From PGYR01 sp048267165 (GTDB taxonomy: Bacteria; Bacteroidota; Ignavibacteria; Kapaibacteriales; UBA2268), in the NCBI GenBank assembly GCA_048267165.1, contig JBLWYD010000007.1:45540-109539 (forward strand): DNA of 64,000 nt, in the 5' to 3' direction. The translations under genes were made by a program, and so were the position numbers. Below the pieces are notes generated by a model, which ran no database searches, was not told the DNA's origin, and saw only the letters and a list, made by a program, of their open reading frames with translations. This document shows positions 33,610 to 42,732 of this stretch, in pieces; position 1 is the stretch's first letter, and every line of letters starts with the position of its first letter.

Positions 33610-35034
33610 TTATTGGACAATAAACTTATGGTATTCTGTATTTTTTTCACTGATGATAGTAATATAATAAACTCCAGATGTGAGGTTATATTCGTCTATA
33701 CTAATAGTCAGATTGTTACTCATATTCTCTTTTTGCATAATTATTTGTCCGAAAGAATTAGTTAATATTATTCTTCCAAATGCATTGCTAATAGAGAGAT
33801 TTCTACCATTTACAGGGTTCGGAAATAGTGAAGTTCTTTGTGAATTGGTGCTCTCATGTACTCCAGTTTCCACTATGCAATCCACTACATAATTAGCTAA
33901 GAAAGTAGCAGCACTATTCGTACGTTGCCAATAGTTGTCGTACTGATGTCCACCACGCGATGGGTCAGTCGTTTGCTCTATGCAGTTCGCATTGTTATTG
34001 CTAAGCTCTAACGTATATTCTGGGATTATTTGTCCTTTCGTTTTCATGGAATCTAGTATATCTCTAATACCAACACTTCCCCAAACGGATTTGAGATTCA
34101 CTATATTCTGACAACCGAGTATATCTCTTGTACACTTGTTATAACCACCGAAGACTGTACCGAAAGTCATAGGAACAATCAAATCATTCGGCTGATGGAA
34201 CATATAAAGAGCAGGCATTTGTTCCTTAGTAGTTGGGAAAATATTATTCATAACACCGCCATAGAATCCCGCAACTCCTCTGATAGTGTATTCAGACTTC
34301 GATGGTTGATTCAGCGCACCTAGGTAACTACCCAAATCGGGTCTATCTAATTTCATGTCAGCAATAGAAGAAGCCAACTCATATTTCTTTATACAAGGGT
34401 TTTCGTATAGAGTATTAGGTGTAGAAATAGCTGGTAATTCACGAGTGTACTGGTTTAGTATATCATCATCGCCATCAATAAATGCGGCACCAATTGCTGT
34501 GAATGCCCCAGCACTCTCACCTGCCAAAAATATATTATTGGGGTCTATATCGAATTCATCAGCATTATTCACCATATAGCGAATAGCACCGTTCACGTCT
34601 TGCACAGCCCTGAAATATGCCCTGTACCATTCCGAAGAATCGGCTGTATTAAAGCAATCCCAACCCTCTACATTGCAGTGGATATTCTCATCAGTATGGA
34701 ACTGACCCAAACGGTAATTTACAGTAATGGCAGTATATCCTCGCTTAGCGAATTCAGTTCGCAACCGTTTGATTGTCACTTCATCTTTGTTACCAGCTAG
34801 CCATGCCCCACCGTGTATAATCACTATCAGTGGTCGCCCACATTCAGGAGGTGTGTCATCCGTAGGAATAGATACATCCATCAATAGCTGCTGCTCAGCC
34901 CCTGCAAAATCAACTGCCGAACCATATTCTACATTAATAACAGTGTTTATTTGGTAAGTCGTATCTATCCACTTCTGTGACCACAGAGGAGAGACAGAGC
35001 ACACAAGAATAAGAGTGATTAGGATTGCTTTCAT
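33610..35034 (-). CDS. Secreted alpha/beta-hydrolase (esterase) with type IX sorting domain
   Basis: The 474-residue product has a signal peptide (cut after LWSQ, residue 20), an alpha/beta-hydrolase domain at residues 45-385 and a sorting domain over the last 75 residues (TSLFPNPVNGRNLSIS to EYHKFIVQ). The oxyanion-hole motif HGGAW is at 74-78 and the nucleophile elbow GESAG has Ser174; a His in a GGHQYDNYW segment near residue 365 may complete the triad. The layout (LLMDVSIPTDDTPP, then RPLIVIIHGG) is that of carboxylesterase or acetyl-xylan/feruloyl esterase-type enzymes. It should work outside the cell, probably releasing ester groups from polymers. Several cysteines may form disulfides. 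Confidence 0.88.
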   Translation of the reverse strand: MKAILITLILVCSVSPLWSQKWIDTTYQINTVINVEYGSAVDFAGAEQQLLMDVSIPTDDTPPECGRPLIVIIHGGAWLAGNKDEVTIKRLRTEFAKRGYTAITVNYRLGQFHTDENIHCNVEGWDCFNTADSSEWYRAYFRAVQDVNGAIRYMVNNADEFDIDPNNIFLAGESAGAFTAIGAAFIDGDDDILNQYTRELPAISTPNTLYENPCIKKYELASSIADMKLDRPDLGSYLGALNQPSKSEYTIRGVAGFYGGVMNNIFPTTKEQMPALYMFHQPNDLIVPMTFGTVFGGYNKCTRDILGCQNIVNLKSVWGSVGIRDILDSMKTKGQIIPEYTLELSNNNANCIEQTTDPSRGGHQYDNYWQRTNSAATFLANYVVDCIVETGVHESTNSQRTSLFPNPVNGRNLSISNAFGRIILTNSFGQIIMQKENMSNNLTISIDEYNLTSGVYYITIISEKNTEYHKFIVQ

Positions 35035-35106
35035 AATTTGCCATAAGAAATGAAGAATTAATACTTTGCAATATATGAAATTATTGCCGAAATCCGAAGT
35101 GTCTGT

Positions 35107-35128
35107 CCGTCGGTTTTAACCGACGGAT
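35107..35128. repeat. Intergenic 10-bp stem hairpin
   Basis: TCCGTCGGTT-tt-AACCGACGGA, perfectly paired, in the 293-base gap between divergent genes. Not followed by a T run. Confidence 0.7.
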
Positions 35129-35145
35129 TGAAGAATTCCATACCG

Positions 35146-35181
35146 TAGCCCCCTTAAATTTTAAGGGGGTTGGGGGATTTA
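35146..35181 (+). repeat. Intergenic repeat, family B
   Basis: Nearly identical to 19984-20021, differing by one T in the GGGGGTT(T)GGGGG part. Between it and the next gene, a TCCTGAAACTCCTTACATTC stretch resembles the TCCTGAAAATCCT element at 36651 and 48078. Confidence 0.85.
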
Positions 35182-35327
35182 TTTAAACCAACAGCGATAC
35201 TATCCTGAAACTCCTTACATTCTGTGAATTGTGATTTTGACAAAAAAAACTTTCACTTTCTGTGAGACGTTTTTGCTGTTGGGGTGTCTTTATAGTATAT
35301 TAGTAGTACAATAATTGAAAACATATT

Positions 35328-36596
35328 ATGAAAAAGCTAATTTCTCTTTTATTTCTAATCTCTATGTCTCTGACTGTTAAAGCCGAAGACTTCAATGTGC
35401 TATGGGAGATGGACTTCCCTTCTTTAGCTAATCATGTTCATGTTTCTGATGAGGGGAAATATTTTTTTTACAGTGATTCAGGATTTGTAAAATTCCATGA
35501 TTCTGAAACTGGTAATTTGATAAATAATATTCAAGAAAGAGAGTTCTTATTACTTGGTTGGCAAGATTATTACCTGAATGATGATAGATTTCTACTTCCA
35601 TTTTCACTTGATTCTATTCTGATTTATAATATAGCTACTCAAGAAACAGAAGAAACAATCAATTTGGGATATAACGTAGAAGATGCAAATATAAGGTGGG
35701 TATCTCTTTCGCCTAATAAACGGTACTTAACTCTTGCCTGTTTTTTTAATGAAGCAAGACACCTGATTATAATAGATTTGGTAGAGAAAAGATTATACAA
35801 AGATTTGGTAGGGATAACATATTTCAATCAAATATACAGCACAAATGACCCAAATAGGATGATAGTGGTAACTACAGACCAACATGGTAGCCACCTTATT
35901 GAAATAACTATAGATGGCTCACAACCATTTGGCTATAAAAGAAATATTTTTGAAAATGTAGATACTGAAGGAGAAATAAGAGGACAGAAATATGATGCTG
36001 ATGAAGATGCGTTTTATTATTTATATCTTCCTTATAGTAGTAATCATATATTAATGAAATATAATTTACAAACTACGTATAAATCCGAATTATATAAACA
36101 AGATCAGATGACTAATAGAAAAATATGGTTTAATGAAAATAATGATATTCTTTTGTATGAAGTTGGTGTGCTTCATAACTACACTACTAATAGTTTTTTA
36201 CGGTTAAGATCTTTTAATGATAATATTCAACACGTTGCTTCTTCTTGTAATGGTTTTGAAACAATACTAATTAGAGAATATACTTCTCTACAGGATCATG
36301 AATTAAGAAGATTAGATGTTAATGATTTTCTAATGGACGTAGAAATTGATAATCCAATAAACAACTATCTATACCCCAACCCAACATCCAGCTCCCTCAA
36401 AATAGAGCTAGGAAACGAAGTGCTTATTTCTAGCTACAAAATAACAGATGCCAATGGCAAGCAAGTACTATCGGGTAGTTTGTCGCCATCTAGCTCGATT
36501 AGTATTGATGTGGAGTCATTACTAGTGGGTGTTTATATAATAGAGTTGACTACTAGCAGCGGTGATGTGGTTACTGATAAATTCGTGAAGGAGTGA
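35328..36596 (+). CDS. Beta-propeller cargo protein with type IX sorting domain
   Basis: The 422-residue product has a signal peptide (MKKLISLLFLISMSLTVKA), about 320 residues of WD/YVTN-like strands (KYFFYSDSGFVKFHDSETG, ILIYNIATQETEETINLG, SLSPNKRYLTLACFF) and a sorting domain over the last 80 residues (YLYPNPTSSSLKIELG to VVTDKFVKE). It should be exported by type IX secretion. The gene body is richer in A+T than its final 230 bases, which code the sorting domain; this boundary fits sorting domains being exchanged or conserved as modules. Ligand unknown. Confidence 0.85.
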   Translation: MKKLISLLFLISMSLTVKAEDFNVLWEMDFPSLANHVHVSDEGKYFFYSDSGFVKFHDSETGNLINNIQEREFLLLGWQDYYLNDDRFLLPFSLDSILIYNIATQETEETINLGYNVEDANIRWVSLSPNKRYLTLACFFNEARHLIIIDLVEKRLYKDLVGITYFNQIYSTNDPNRMIVVTTDQHGSHLIEITIDGSQPFGYKRNIFENVDTEGEIRGQKYDADEDAFYYLYLPYSSNHILMKYNLQTTYKSELYKQDQMTNRKIWFNENNDILLYEVGVLHNYTTNSFLRLRSFNDNIQHVASSCNGFETILIREYTSLQDHELRRLDVNDFLMDVEIDNPINNYLYPNPTSSSLKIELGNEVLISSYKITDANGKQVLSGSLSPSSSISIDVESLLVGVYIIELTTSSGDVVTDKFVKE

Positions 36597-36609
36597 GTTG
36601 TGGGATTTG

Positions 36610-36690
36610 GAGACGTATGCAATACGTCTCTACGGTTCATCATTAACCCATCCTGAAAATCCTTAAATCCTGAAAATTCTGATTCAGATA
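36610..36690 (+). repeat. Composite intergenic repeat (family A palindrome plus TCCTGAAAATCCT element)
   Basis: GAGACGTATGCAATACGTCT then CTAC at 36610-36633, then a block at 36651-36690 with TCCTGAAAATCC, TCCTGAAAATTC and GATTCAGATA. The same order of parts, with the shared flank ACGGTTC, occurs at 48040-48100, so the two halves move or spread as one unit. Confidence 0.8.
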
Positions 36691-36753
36691 AATAGACTTT
36701 TCGGGCTCCCACCATCAGAATTTTACAAGAATGACAAGGTATTTATTAAATAT

Positions 36754-37536
36754 CTACTTTTTCAGTTTTTTCTTATTCAAATCATATAGCTTCAGGTACT
36801 TTAGGTAAGTAGCAAAAGCAGAGTTGAACGCAATTACAAAACCATAGAACCCATCTAAAAAGCCGAATAGGATGAAATAATCCCTGACGAATTTGAACCA
36901 TGAGTTGAATAGAATTGTTGCTATCGAGGTCTTTTTACCTTTCTCGTGCAGTGATTGAGCCGCAAGTGTTGTGAACTTTTGTATTTGGTCTATATGTTGG
37001 CTAATATTATCAGTAGTATAATGTAACAAATCACCTTTCAACTTAACAATAGAAGTATTATCAGCTAGTTTAAGTGTTTCGTGTACTCCTTCACCTACCC
37101 ATTCCCCTTTGCTTTTTTCCCATATTCTGATTTTAGAATCGGGATACCAACCGCCATGCCTAATCCATTTGCCACAATAATTCGTGAGTCTATTGAACTC
37201 ATAAGCGATATTGATAGAACTGGGTTTTATTTTTTTTAATGAATTAGTTAATTCGGGGGATAGTGCCTCGTCGGCATCAAGTGATATTATATAATCGAAT
37301 TTGGTGTGTGTATTCCCAAAGTTTTTCTGTGCTGCATAGCCGAGGAATGGCTGGCTGATAACAGTCACACCTTTCGATTTACAAATCTCTACCGTGCGGT
37401 CATTCGAAAGTGAGTCAACTACTATTATCTCATCGGCAACACCAATCAGCGAGTCTAAACACCTGCCGATTTTGTCTTCCTCGTTGTATGTTATTACAAC
37501 GGCTGAGAGTTTTATCGAATTGCTACTTTCTGACAT
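36754..37536 (-). CDS. Glycosyltransferase family 2, WaaE/KdtX-like
   Basis: The 260-residue product has a GT-A fold start (LSAVVITYNEEDKIGRCLDS, ADEIIVVDSLSNDRTVEI) and the donor/metal motif ISLDADEAL. The next segment, GYAAQKNFG then a WIRHGGWYPDSKIRIW motif, is characteristic of WaaE/KdtX-type enzymes that add sugar to the lipopolysaccharide core. The C-terminal 60 residues include a hydrophobic, probably membrane-associated stretch (FKFVRDYFILFGFLDGFYGF). It acts at the cytoplasmic face of the inner membrane. It is last in the minus-strand series gltX, lipoprotein, NtrC-type regulator, GT2, 12 bases after the regulator. Confidence 0.88.
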   Translation of the reverse strand: MSESSNSIKLSAVVITYNEEDKIGRCLDSLIGVADEIIVVDSLSNDRTVEICKSKGVTVISQPFLGYAAQKNFGNTHTKFDYIISLDADEALSPELTNSLKKIKPSSINIAYEFNRLTNYCGKWIRHGGWYPDSKIRIWEKSKGEWVGEGVHETLKLADNTSIVKLKGDLLHYTTDNISQHIDQIQKFTTLAAQSLHEKGKKTSIATILFNSWFKFVRDYFILFGFLDGFYGFVIAFNSAFATYLKYLKLYDLNKKKLKK

Positions 37537-37548
37537 AGTAAGCTTCGT

Positions 37549-38949
37549 TTATTTTCTATTCTTACGGTATTGCTGTACGTCTAGGTCGTATTTTCTAATC
37601 TTATTGTGTAAAGTCTCACGGCTAATACCGAGCTGCGAAGCAGATTTACTAACGTTACCGTTGCATCTTTTTAGAGTCGCCTCTATTTTCTTCTTATCGA
37701 CTTGTTGCAAATCTTCTTTCAGAGTTCTATCTGCTGAAAGGTAAGCTTCTGCTTTACCCTCTACTATCGGAGTAGAAGAGCTAGTTTTAAGCATTTTATG
37801 TACGTCGCTAACTTCTATTTCTTCGTTTTTCACGGTCTGTAATATAACTCTGACCAAACTCGCTAGTTCACGTACGTTTCCTTTCCATATCTGCTCTGAC
37901 ATAAACTCAATTGCAGAAGGAGAGAATACTTTTTGCTCATCGAAATTCTCATTATGAATTCTTAGGTAATAATCTACTATAGCAGGAATGTCTTCTTTCC
38001 TTTCTCTAAGAGGTGGTATATAGATTTCGCATTCACGTAATCTGTGATATAGTGGCTCTCTGAAAGTACCTTCTTTCATTTCATTTATTAAGTTTTTATC
38101 AGTCGCCGATACTATACGAACATCTACATCTTCACTCTCTACCGAGCCGACTTTTCTGACTTGTCTTTCTTCTATTGGTATTAGCAAATTACTCTGCAAA
38201 TCGAGTGGCATATCACCTATCTCATCTAAGAAGAGCGTCCCACGATGAGCTTTGTGAAATAGCCCACGCTTAGTGTCAGTCGCACCAGAGAAAGCACCTT
38301 TTATATGACCGAATAACTCACTTTGGAATAGTTCTTTGGGTATGTTCGGTATATCGACTGTTACTATCGAGTTCTTACTTCTTCGGGAAACGGCGTGTAT
38401 TGCCTTAGCAACTAATTTTTTACCAGTTCCTGTTTCACCAGTCACCAATATATTCAAATCAGTTCGACCAAATCTGATTACGTGGTCGCCTAACTCTATC
38501 ATTTGTCTGCTACTGCCTATTAGTCCGTGAACGTGTAAGAAATGTAATATTTCTTTTTCTTCACCCTTTGATTCTAAGCGACTAACAGCACTTTCTAGTA
38601 CATCTTTTATTCTTTTTTTGCTGACAATACTTTTTTCAATGAAATTAACAGCACCGAGTTTAGTTGCCTTTACAGCAGTCTCTATAGACCCTTTACCAGA
38701 AATCATAACAACTGGGATAGATGGGTATTTCTTGCGACAATGCTCGAGTATGTCAAGCCCTGTTTTCTTTTCAGAAGGCCCAAACTCTATATCTAGCAAT
38801 GCAAGACCGATTTCACGATTATTATCACTCAGATAATCCAAAGCAGAATCGGGATCATTGAACATAACAGTTTCATATCCAAAACTGCTCACAATCTCTG
38901 AGATTGTGGAGCAAAAATCTACATTATCGTCGGCTATTAAAACTTTCAT
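37549..38949 (-). CDS. Sigma-54-dependent NtrC-type response regulator
   Basis: The 466-residue product has three parts. The receiver domain (1-125) has acidic D7/D8, phospho-acceptor D53 (LLDIEFG), Ser84 and Lys106. The AAA+ domain (about 140-375) has Walker A GETGTGKK (171-178) and Walker B TLFLDEIGDM. The Fis-type helix-turn-helix lies at the C-terminus (LKRCNGNVSKSASQLGISRE). It activates sigma-54 RNA polymerase when phosphorylated. Two departures from consensus: Walker A ends KK rather than KE, and the sigma-54 contact loop is GAFSGA (218-223) rather than GAFTGA, a conservative change. No partner histidine kinase is in the window. Gene context suggests envelope-related targets, but that is weak. 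Confidence 0.93.
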   Translation of the reverse strand: MKVLIADDNVDFCSTISEIVSSFGYETVMFNDPDSALDYLSDNNREIGLALLDIEFGPSEKKTGLDILEHCRKKYPSIPVVMISGKGSIETAVKATKLGAVNFIEKSIVSKKRIKDVLESAVSRLESKGEEKEILHFLHVHGLIGSSRQMIELGDHVIRFGRTDLNILVTGETGTGKKLVAKAIHAVSRRSKNSIVTVDIPNIPKELFQSELFGHIKGAFSGATDTKRGLFHKAHRGTLFLDEIGDMPLDLQSNLLIPIEERQVRKVGSVESEDVDVRIVSATDKNLINEMKEGTFREPLYHRLRECEIYIPPLRERKEDIPAIVDYYLRIHNENFDEQKVFSPSAIEFMSEQIWKGNVRELASLVRVILQTVKNEEIEVSDVHKMLKTSSSTPIVEGKAEAYLSADRTLKEDLQQVDKKKIEATLKRCNGNVSKSASQLGISRETLHNKIRKYDLDVQQYRKNRK

Positions 38950-38954
38950 TAAGA

Positions 38955-39416
38955 TTATTCTTCAAATTTGATTGGCGAAATAGTATTCAATATACTAAAA
39001 ACTTCTCGGTATTCCTTACTTCCTATTGCTTTCAGTCGATTATTCCAAAATCCATTCAGCTGATAGCCCGTAGCTAAATTCGCATATCTAACGAACCTGA
39101 TAGTATCAGCTGGTACGTTTAGTTTTTGCACTTCCAGTATTGTGCTCCACAGTTTATTGCTCATTTCGCAATATACAGTATCAGTAGTTTTCAATAAAGG
39201 TTCAGTGCCTATACTGTCACTAATGTTAAATAACTGATAGACTTGCTTGTCTGTAGTAACAGCGTAGCCGGCTATCAGTTTGTTGTTTTTCATATCATAT
39301 TCGCCCCAACTAATTAGGACTTTCTTTCTAGCTTCAGTGACGCATTCAGCTTCTTTTCTCGCTGTGCCACATCCCATCAATACCACTAATAATATGATAA
39401 TAAAACTATTATGCAT
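38955..39416 (-). CDS. Small lipoprotein of unknown function
   Basis: The 153-residue product has a short signal peptide and lipobox at Cys16 (VVLMGCGTARKE). The mature part is a mixed alpha/beta domain with no motif I recognise (VLISWGEYDMKNNKLIAGYA, FVRYANLATGYQLNGFWNNR). The gene overlaps the end of gltX by 8 bases and ends 5 bases before the regulator gene, so it is co-transcribed with both. It could be an envelope partner of the response regulator; nothing in the sequence proves it. Confidence 0.78.
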   Translation of the reverse strand: MHNSFIIILLVVLMGCGTARKEAECVTEARKKVLISWGEYDMKNNKLIAGYAVTTDKQVYQLFNISDSIGTEPLLKTTDTVYCEMSNKLWSTILEVQKLNVPADTIRFVRYANLATGYQLNGFWNNRLKAIGSKEYREVFSILNTISPIKFEE

Positions 39417-40860
39417 TTTTTAATTTTAAAAAGTCATTAATTCTTTTGAAAGACTCTTCTTTTCCTAATAATTCCATAGTCAGTGTCAAGCTTGCACCTA
39501 CCGATTTACCAGTAATCATCAACCTAATTGGGTTCATTACCTTTCCGAAGCCAAGCCCAGTTGTTTCAACGAAATTCTTAACTATATCGTGTATTGGTTC
39601 ATCTTTCCAATCGCTAAGTCCTTCTAGTTCGTCTAACAATGGTTTGATAGAAGAATAAGTATCTTCTTTCCATTGTTTCTCCATAAATTTCTCATCGTAA
39701 CCACTGATATCGCCGAACATATAGTCACCGAAAGATGGAATCTCTTCAACGAAATCAACTCTCTCGCGGAGTAAGCTGATTATAGCTTCTACATATTCTT
39801 TATCTTTATATTTAATACCATCAGCATCTAATTTCGGTATAAGTTTATCTGCTAATTCGTTTACTGGTTTAGCTTTCAGATATTCTGAGTTCATCCATAG
39901 TAGTTTACGTCTATCGAATATAGCACCACCTTTGTTCACTTTTTCTATATTGAAACCAGCTATTAGCTCGTCCATAGTGTATATCTCGCGTTCGCCGCTT
40001 GGGTTCCAACCTAGTAATGCAATGAAATTAGTGAATGCATCTGCAAAGTATCCCTTTTGTTTGAAATCTTCTACTGCTACGTCGCCGTGTCTCTTGCTTA
40101 GCTTTTGCTTGCTCTGATTTAGTAATAGTGGCAAGTGAGCGAATTTCGGCATTTCCCAACCGAAAGCTTTGTAAAGCAAAATGTGCTTAGGTACAGATGG
40201 TAACCATTCTTCGCCACGTATAACGTGAGTGATTTCCATCAAGTGGTCATCTACAATATTAGCTAAGTGGTAAGTTGGGAATCCATCTGATTTCAATAGA
40301 ATCTGGTCATCTACATCTTTGCCATTTACGGAAACTTTACCACGTATCAAATCTTCATATTTTATTTCTTCGTGAGGAACTTTTAGTCTTACTACATGGG
40401 GCGTTCCGTCAGCTAATAATTCTTTAGTTTTCTCTTCGCCCAAAGTGTATTGGCTACGCATAGTAGAGCGGTCATACTTAGGAGTAATCCCAGCTGCCTT
40501 TTGTCTATCACGCATACTAGTTAGCTCTTCCGAAGTATCGAAAGCATAGTATGCAGAGCCGTTTTCTATTAATATTTGAGCGTGTTTAGTATATAGGTCG
40601 AACCTTTCAGATTGGATATAAGGTCCGTAATCTCCGCCTTGCATAGGCCCTTCGTCAAATTCGATACCGCACCACTTTAGCGATTCTATCAGGTTCGTTT
40701 GTGAATCTTCTACAAATCTAGTTCTATCAGTATCTTCTATTCTAAGTATCATAGTTCCACCAGTACTTTTGGCGAAAAGATAGTTGTATAGTGCTGTTCT
40801 TAGTCCACCTACGTGTAGGTATCCAGTTGGCGAGGGTGCGAATCTTACTCTAGTTGACAT
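39409..40860 (-). CDS. gltX: Glutamyl-tRNA synthetase
   Basis: Charges tRNA-Glu with glutamate. The 483-residue class I enzyme has the HIGH-type motif HVGG at 16-19 within RFAPSPTGYLHVGGLRTALY, the KMSKS-type KLSKRHG near residue 255, and the GEEWLPSVPKHILLYKAFGW stretch. The C-terminal anticodon-binding helical domain is full length. The product lacks the Cys-rich zinc insertion seen in some GluRS types. The upstream gap (40861-41180) separates it from rhlE on the same strand. It heads the four-gene unit ending with the WaaE-like gene. Confidence 0.97.
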   Translation of the reverse strand: MSTRVRFAPSPTGYLHVGGLRTALYNYLFAKSTGGTMILRIEDTDRTRFVEDSQTNLIESLKWCGIEFDEGPMQGGDYGPYIQSERFDLYTKHAQILIENGSAYYAFDTSEELTSMRDRQKAAGITPKYDRSTMRSQYTLGEEKTKELLADGTPHVVRLKVPHEEIKYEDLIRGKVSVNGKDVDDQILLKSDGFPTYHLANIVDDHLMEITHVIRGEEWLPSVPKHILLYKAFGWEMPKFAHLPLLLNQSKQKLSKRHGDVAVEDFKQKGYFADAFTNFIALLGWNPSGEREIYTMDELIAGFNIEKVNKGGAIFDRRKLLWMNSEYLKAKPVNELADKLIPKLDADGIKYKDKEYVEAIISLLRERVDFVEEIPSFGDYMFGDISGYDEKFMEKQWKEDTYSSIKPLLDELEGLSDWKDEPIHDIVKNFVETTGLGFGKVMNPIRLMITGKSVGASLTLTMELLGKEESFKRINDFLKLKNA

Positions 40861-41180
40861 TTGAGATTTCCGTTTTATTTCTTTTTATTTTTGCGAATAT
40901 ATGTACGAACATAACAACAAAGATAAGAAATTTAGAAGAAAGATATATAATAACTAGGAATTTCAGTTTAGTGCCGAAGTAGGGAACGCAGAATGTTTTT
41001 ACCAAGGAGTATTGCTATTGGCTTGAAAGGCAAGCAGCGGAAAAAATAGCTTACTCTGAACATAACGCTTGTTTTGTACGTTGCCGAAATAAAGTGTCCA
41101 AGACAATATTCTAAATTTCGGCGTCGCTTAGCAACCAACACCCAGCAAAGGCATTAAGTCTTAAAGTCTAACAATAAGTT
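40861..41180. other. 320-base gap between rhlE and gltX
   Basis: No gene or RNA recognised. The half next to gltX is AT-rich and should hold its promoter. The half next to rhlE is richer in G+C and contains an inverted pair GCCGAAAT (41083-41090) and ATTTCGGC (41115-41122) with a 24-base loop. It looks like a decayed repeat element. Confidence 0.5.
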
Positions 41181-42452
41181 CTACTTCTTACCTATGAATT
41201 TTCTCTTTTTCTTATCATTGTATTTCTTTTCTTGTCTAGTTTTTGAAGTCGGGTTAGATCTTTGGTTGCCCCTTTGTCTGTTGCCACCGCCACCTTGGGG
41301 AGTTGGTCGAGTATCTTTGAGTTTTGGCTCATACCCTTCTATTATTTTTCTTTCAAATTCTTCGCCTAATAGCTTTTCTATACTCGCTACATAGTCCACT
41401 TCATCGTGACCTACTAGAGAAATCGCTTCTCCGCTTGCTCCAGCTCTACCCGTACGGCCTATTCGGTGTACGTAATCTTCGGGTATATTGGGTAGCTCAA
41501 AGTTGACAACGTGAGGTAGTAATGGTATATCTAACCCACGGGCAGCAATATCAGTAGCTACTAATACTCGGACAGTGCTATTTTTGAAGTCTTCTAAAGC
41601 TCTAGTTCTGGCACCTTGGCTCTTATTACCGTGAATTGCCGAGGCCGTTATTTTTGCTCTGTTAAGTTTCTCAGCAACTTTATTAGCTCTATGTTTTGTT
41701 CTAGTGAAAACTAATACTTGTTTCCAATCGCCCTCGTTAATCATATCGATTAACACGGGAAGTTTATCATTTGCATCAACCCTATAGGCAGTCTGGATTA
41801 TTTTATCAACAGTACTGTTTTCGGGTTCAGCTTCTATTAGTTTCGGATAGTGCATGAATGCTTTCGCCAACCTTTTTATTTCAGGTGAGAAAGTAGCTGA
41901 AAATAATAAGTTCTGACGTTTAGATGGTAATAACGCTAGTATTTTATTCAAATCACGAGCGAAGCCCATATCTAACATACGGTCGGCTTCATCTAATACC
42001 AAAAACTCTACTTTATCTAAAAAGAGTAGCTTCTGATCGACTAAATCCAATAATCTACCCGGTGTAGCTATTAATACATCTACACCCTTTTTGATTCTTG
42101 CAACCTGTTTCATTTGCTTAACACCACCAAAAATCACAGTCGAATTTATATCTAAAAATTCACTGTAAGATTCTACACTTTCGTGTACTTGTGCGGCTAG
42201 TTCCCTAGTGGGAGTTAGTACAAGAGCCCTTACTGGCTTTTTGCCAGTTAGCTCTACTTTGCTAAGTATCTCGAGCATAGGTAGAGTGAACCCAGCGGTC
42301 TTGCCAGTCCCAGTTTGGGCTGATGCCAATACATCTTTGCCTGCTAAAATGTGAGGTATTACTTTTTCTTGAATTGGAGAAGGTGTATCATAACCTTGTT
42401 TCTCTACTGCGCGGAGGATGGATTTTGATAATCCTAAATTTTCAAATGACAT
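41181..42452 (-). CDS. DEAD-box RNA helicase, RhlE-like
   Basis: ATP-dependent RNA unwinding, likely in ribosome assembly or mRNA turnover. The 423 residues hold the Q motif (FENLGLSKSILRAVEKQGYDTPSPIQ in parts), motif I ASAQTGTGKT, Ia PTREL, II VLDEADRMLDMGF, III SATF, IV LVFTRTKHRANKVAEKL, V ATDIAARGLDIP and VI HRIGRTGRAG. The last 45 residues are Arg/Lys/Gly/Asn-rich, a typical RNA-binding tail. RhlE grouping is based on the Q motif and the basic tail; CsdA/DeaD and DbpA types have structured extra domains lacking here. A single gene, divergent from the large cargo gene. Confidence 0.94.
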   Translation of the reverse strand: MSFENLGLSKSILRAVEKQGYDTPSPIQEKVIPHILAGKDVLASAQTGTGKTAGFTLPMLEILSKVELTGKKPVRALVLTPTRELAAQVHESVESYSEFLDINSTVIFGGVKQMKQVARIKKGVDVLIATPGRLLDLVDQKLLFLDKVEFLVLDEADRMLDMGFARDLNKILALLPSKRQNLLFSATFSPEIKRLAKAFMHYPKLIEAEPENSTVDKIIQTAYRVDANDKLPVLIDMINEGDWKQVLVFTRTKHRANKVAEKLNRAKITASAIHGNKSQGARTRALEDFKNSTVRVLVATDIAARGLDIPLLPHVVNFELPNIPEDYVHRIGRTGRAGASGEAISLVGHDEVDYVASIEKLLGEEFERKIIEGYEPKLKDTRPTPQGGGGNRQRGNQRSNPTSKTRQEKKYNDKKKRKFIGKK

Positions 42453-42732
42453 ATTCTAATAAACTATTTTAAAAAAAGTGAAAGTACAATATGTAATTTA
42501 CTTATAAATCGTGTCAAATTTATGTTTTAATTTATTTACTATGATTTGATGATTGAAATGAACTAATAAAATATTAGTGAATAAATCTTTTCCATTGCAA
42601 AAATTCTATTTATTACGTATTATTAAACTTATAGAAATATGAAATTAGGAATTAATTTATGTGTTGCAACTCATATATAGCATCTACCATACAAATCAGC
42701 ACCTACGAATCTTCGATAAGTGAGGTGGTATA

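Noticed and set aside
42653..42732. A separate short gene ahead of the giant cargo gene
   Set aside because: The frame overlaps the signal peptide region in another register and has no coding character.
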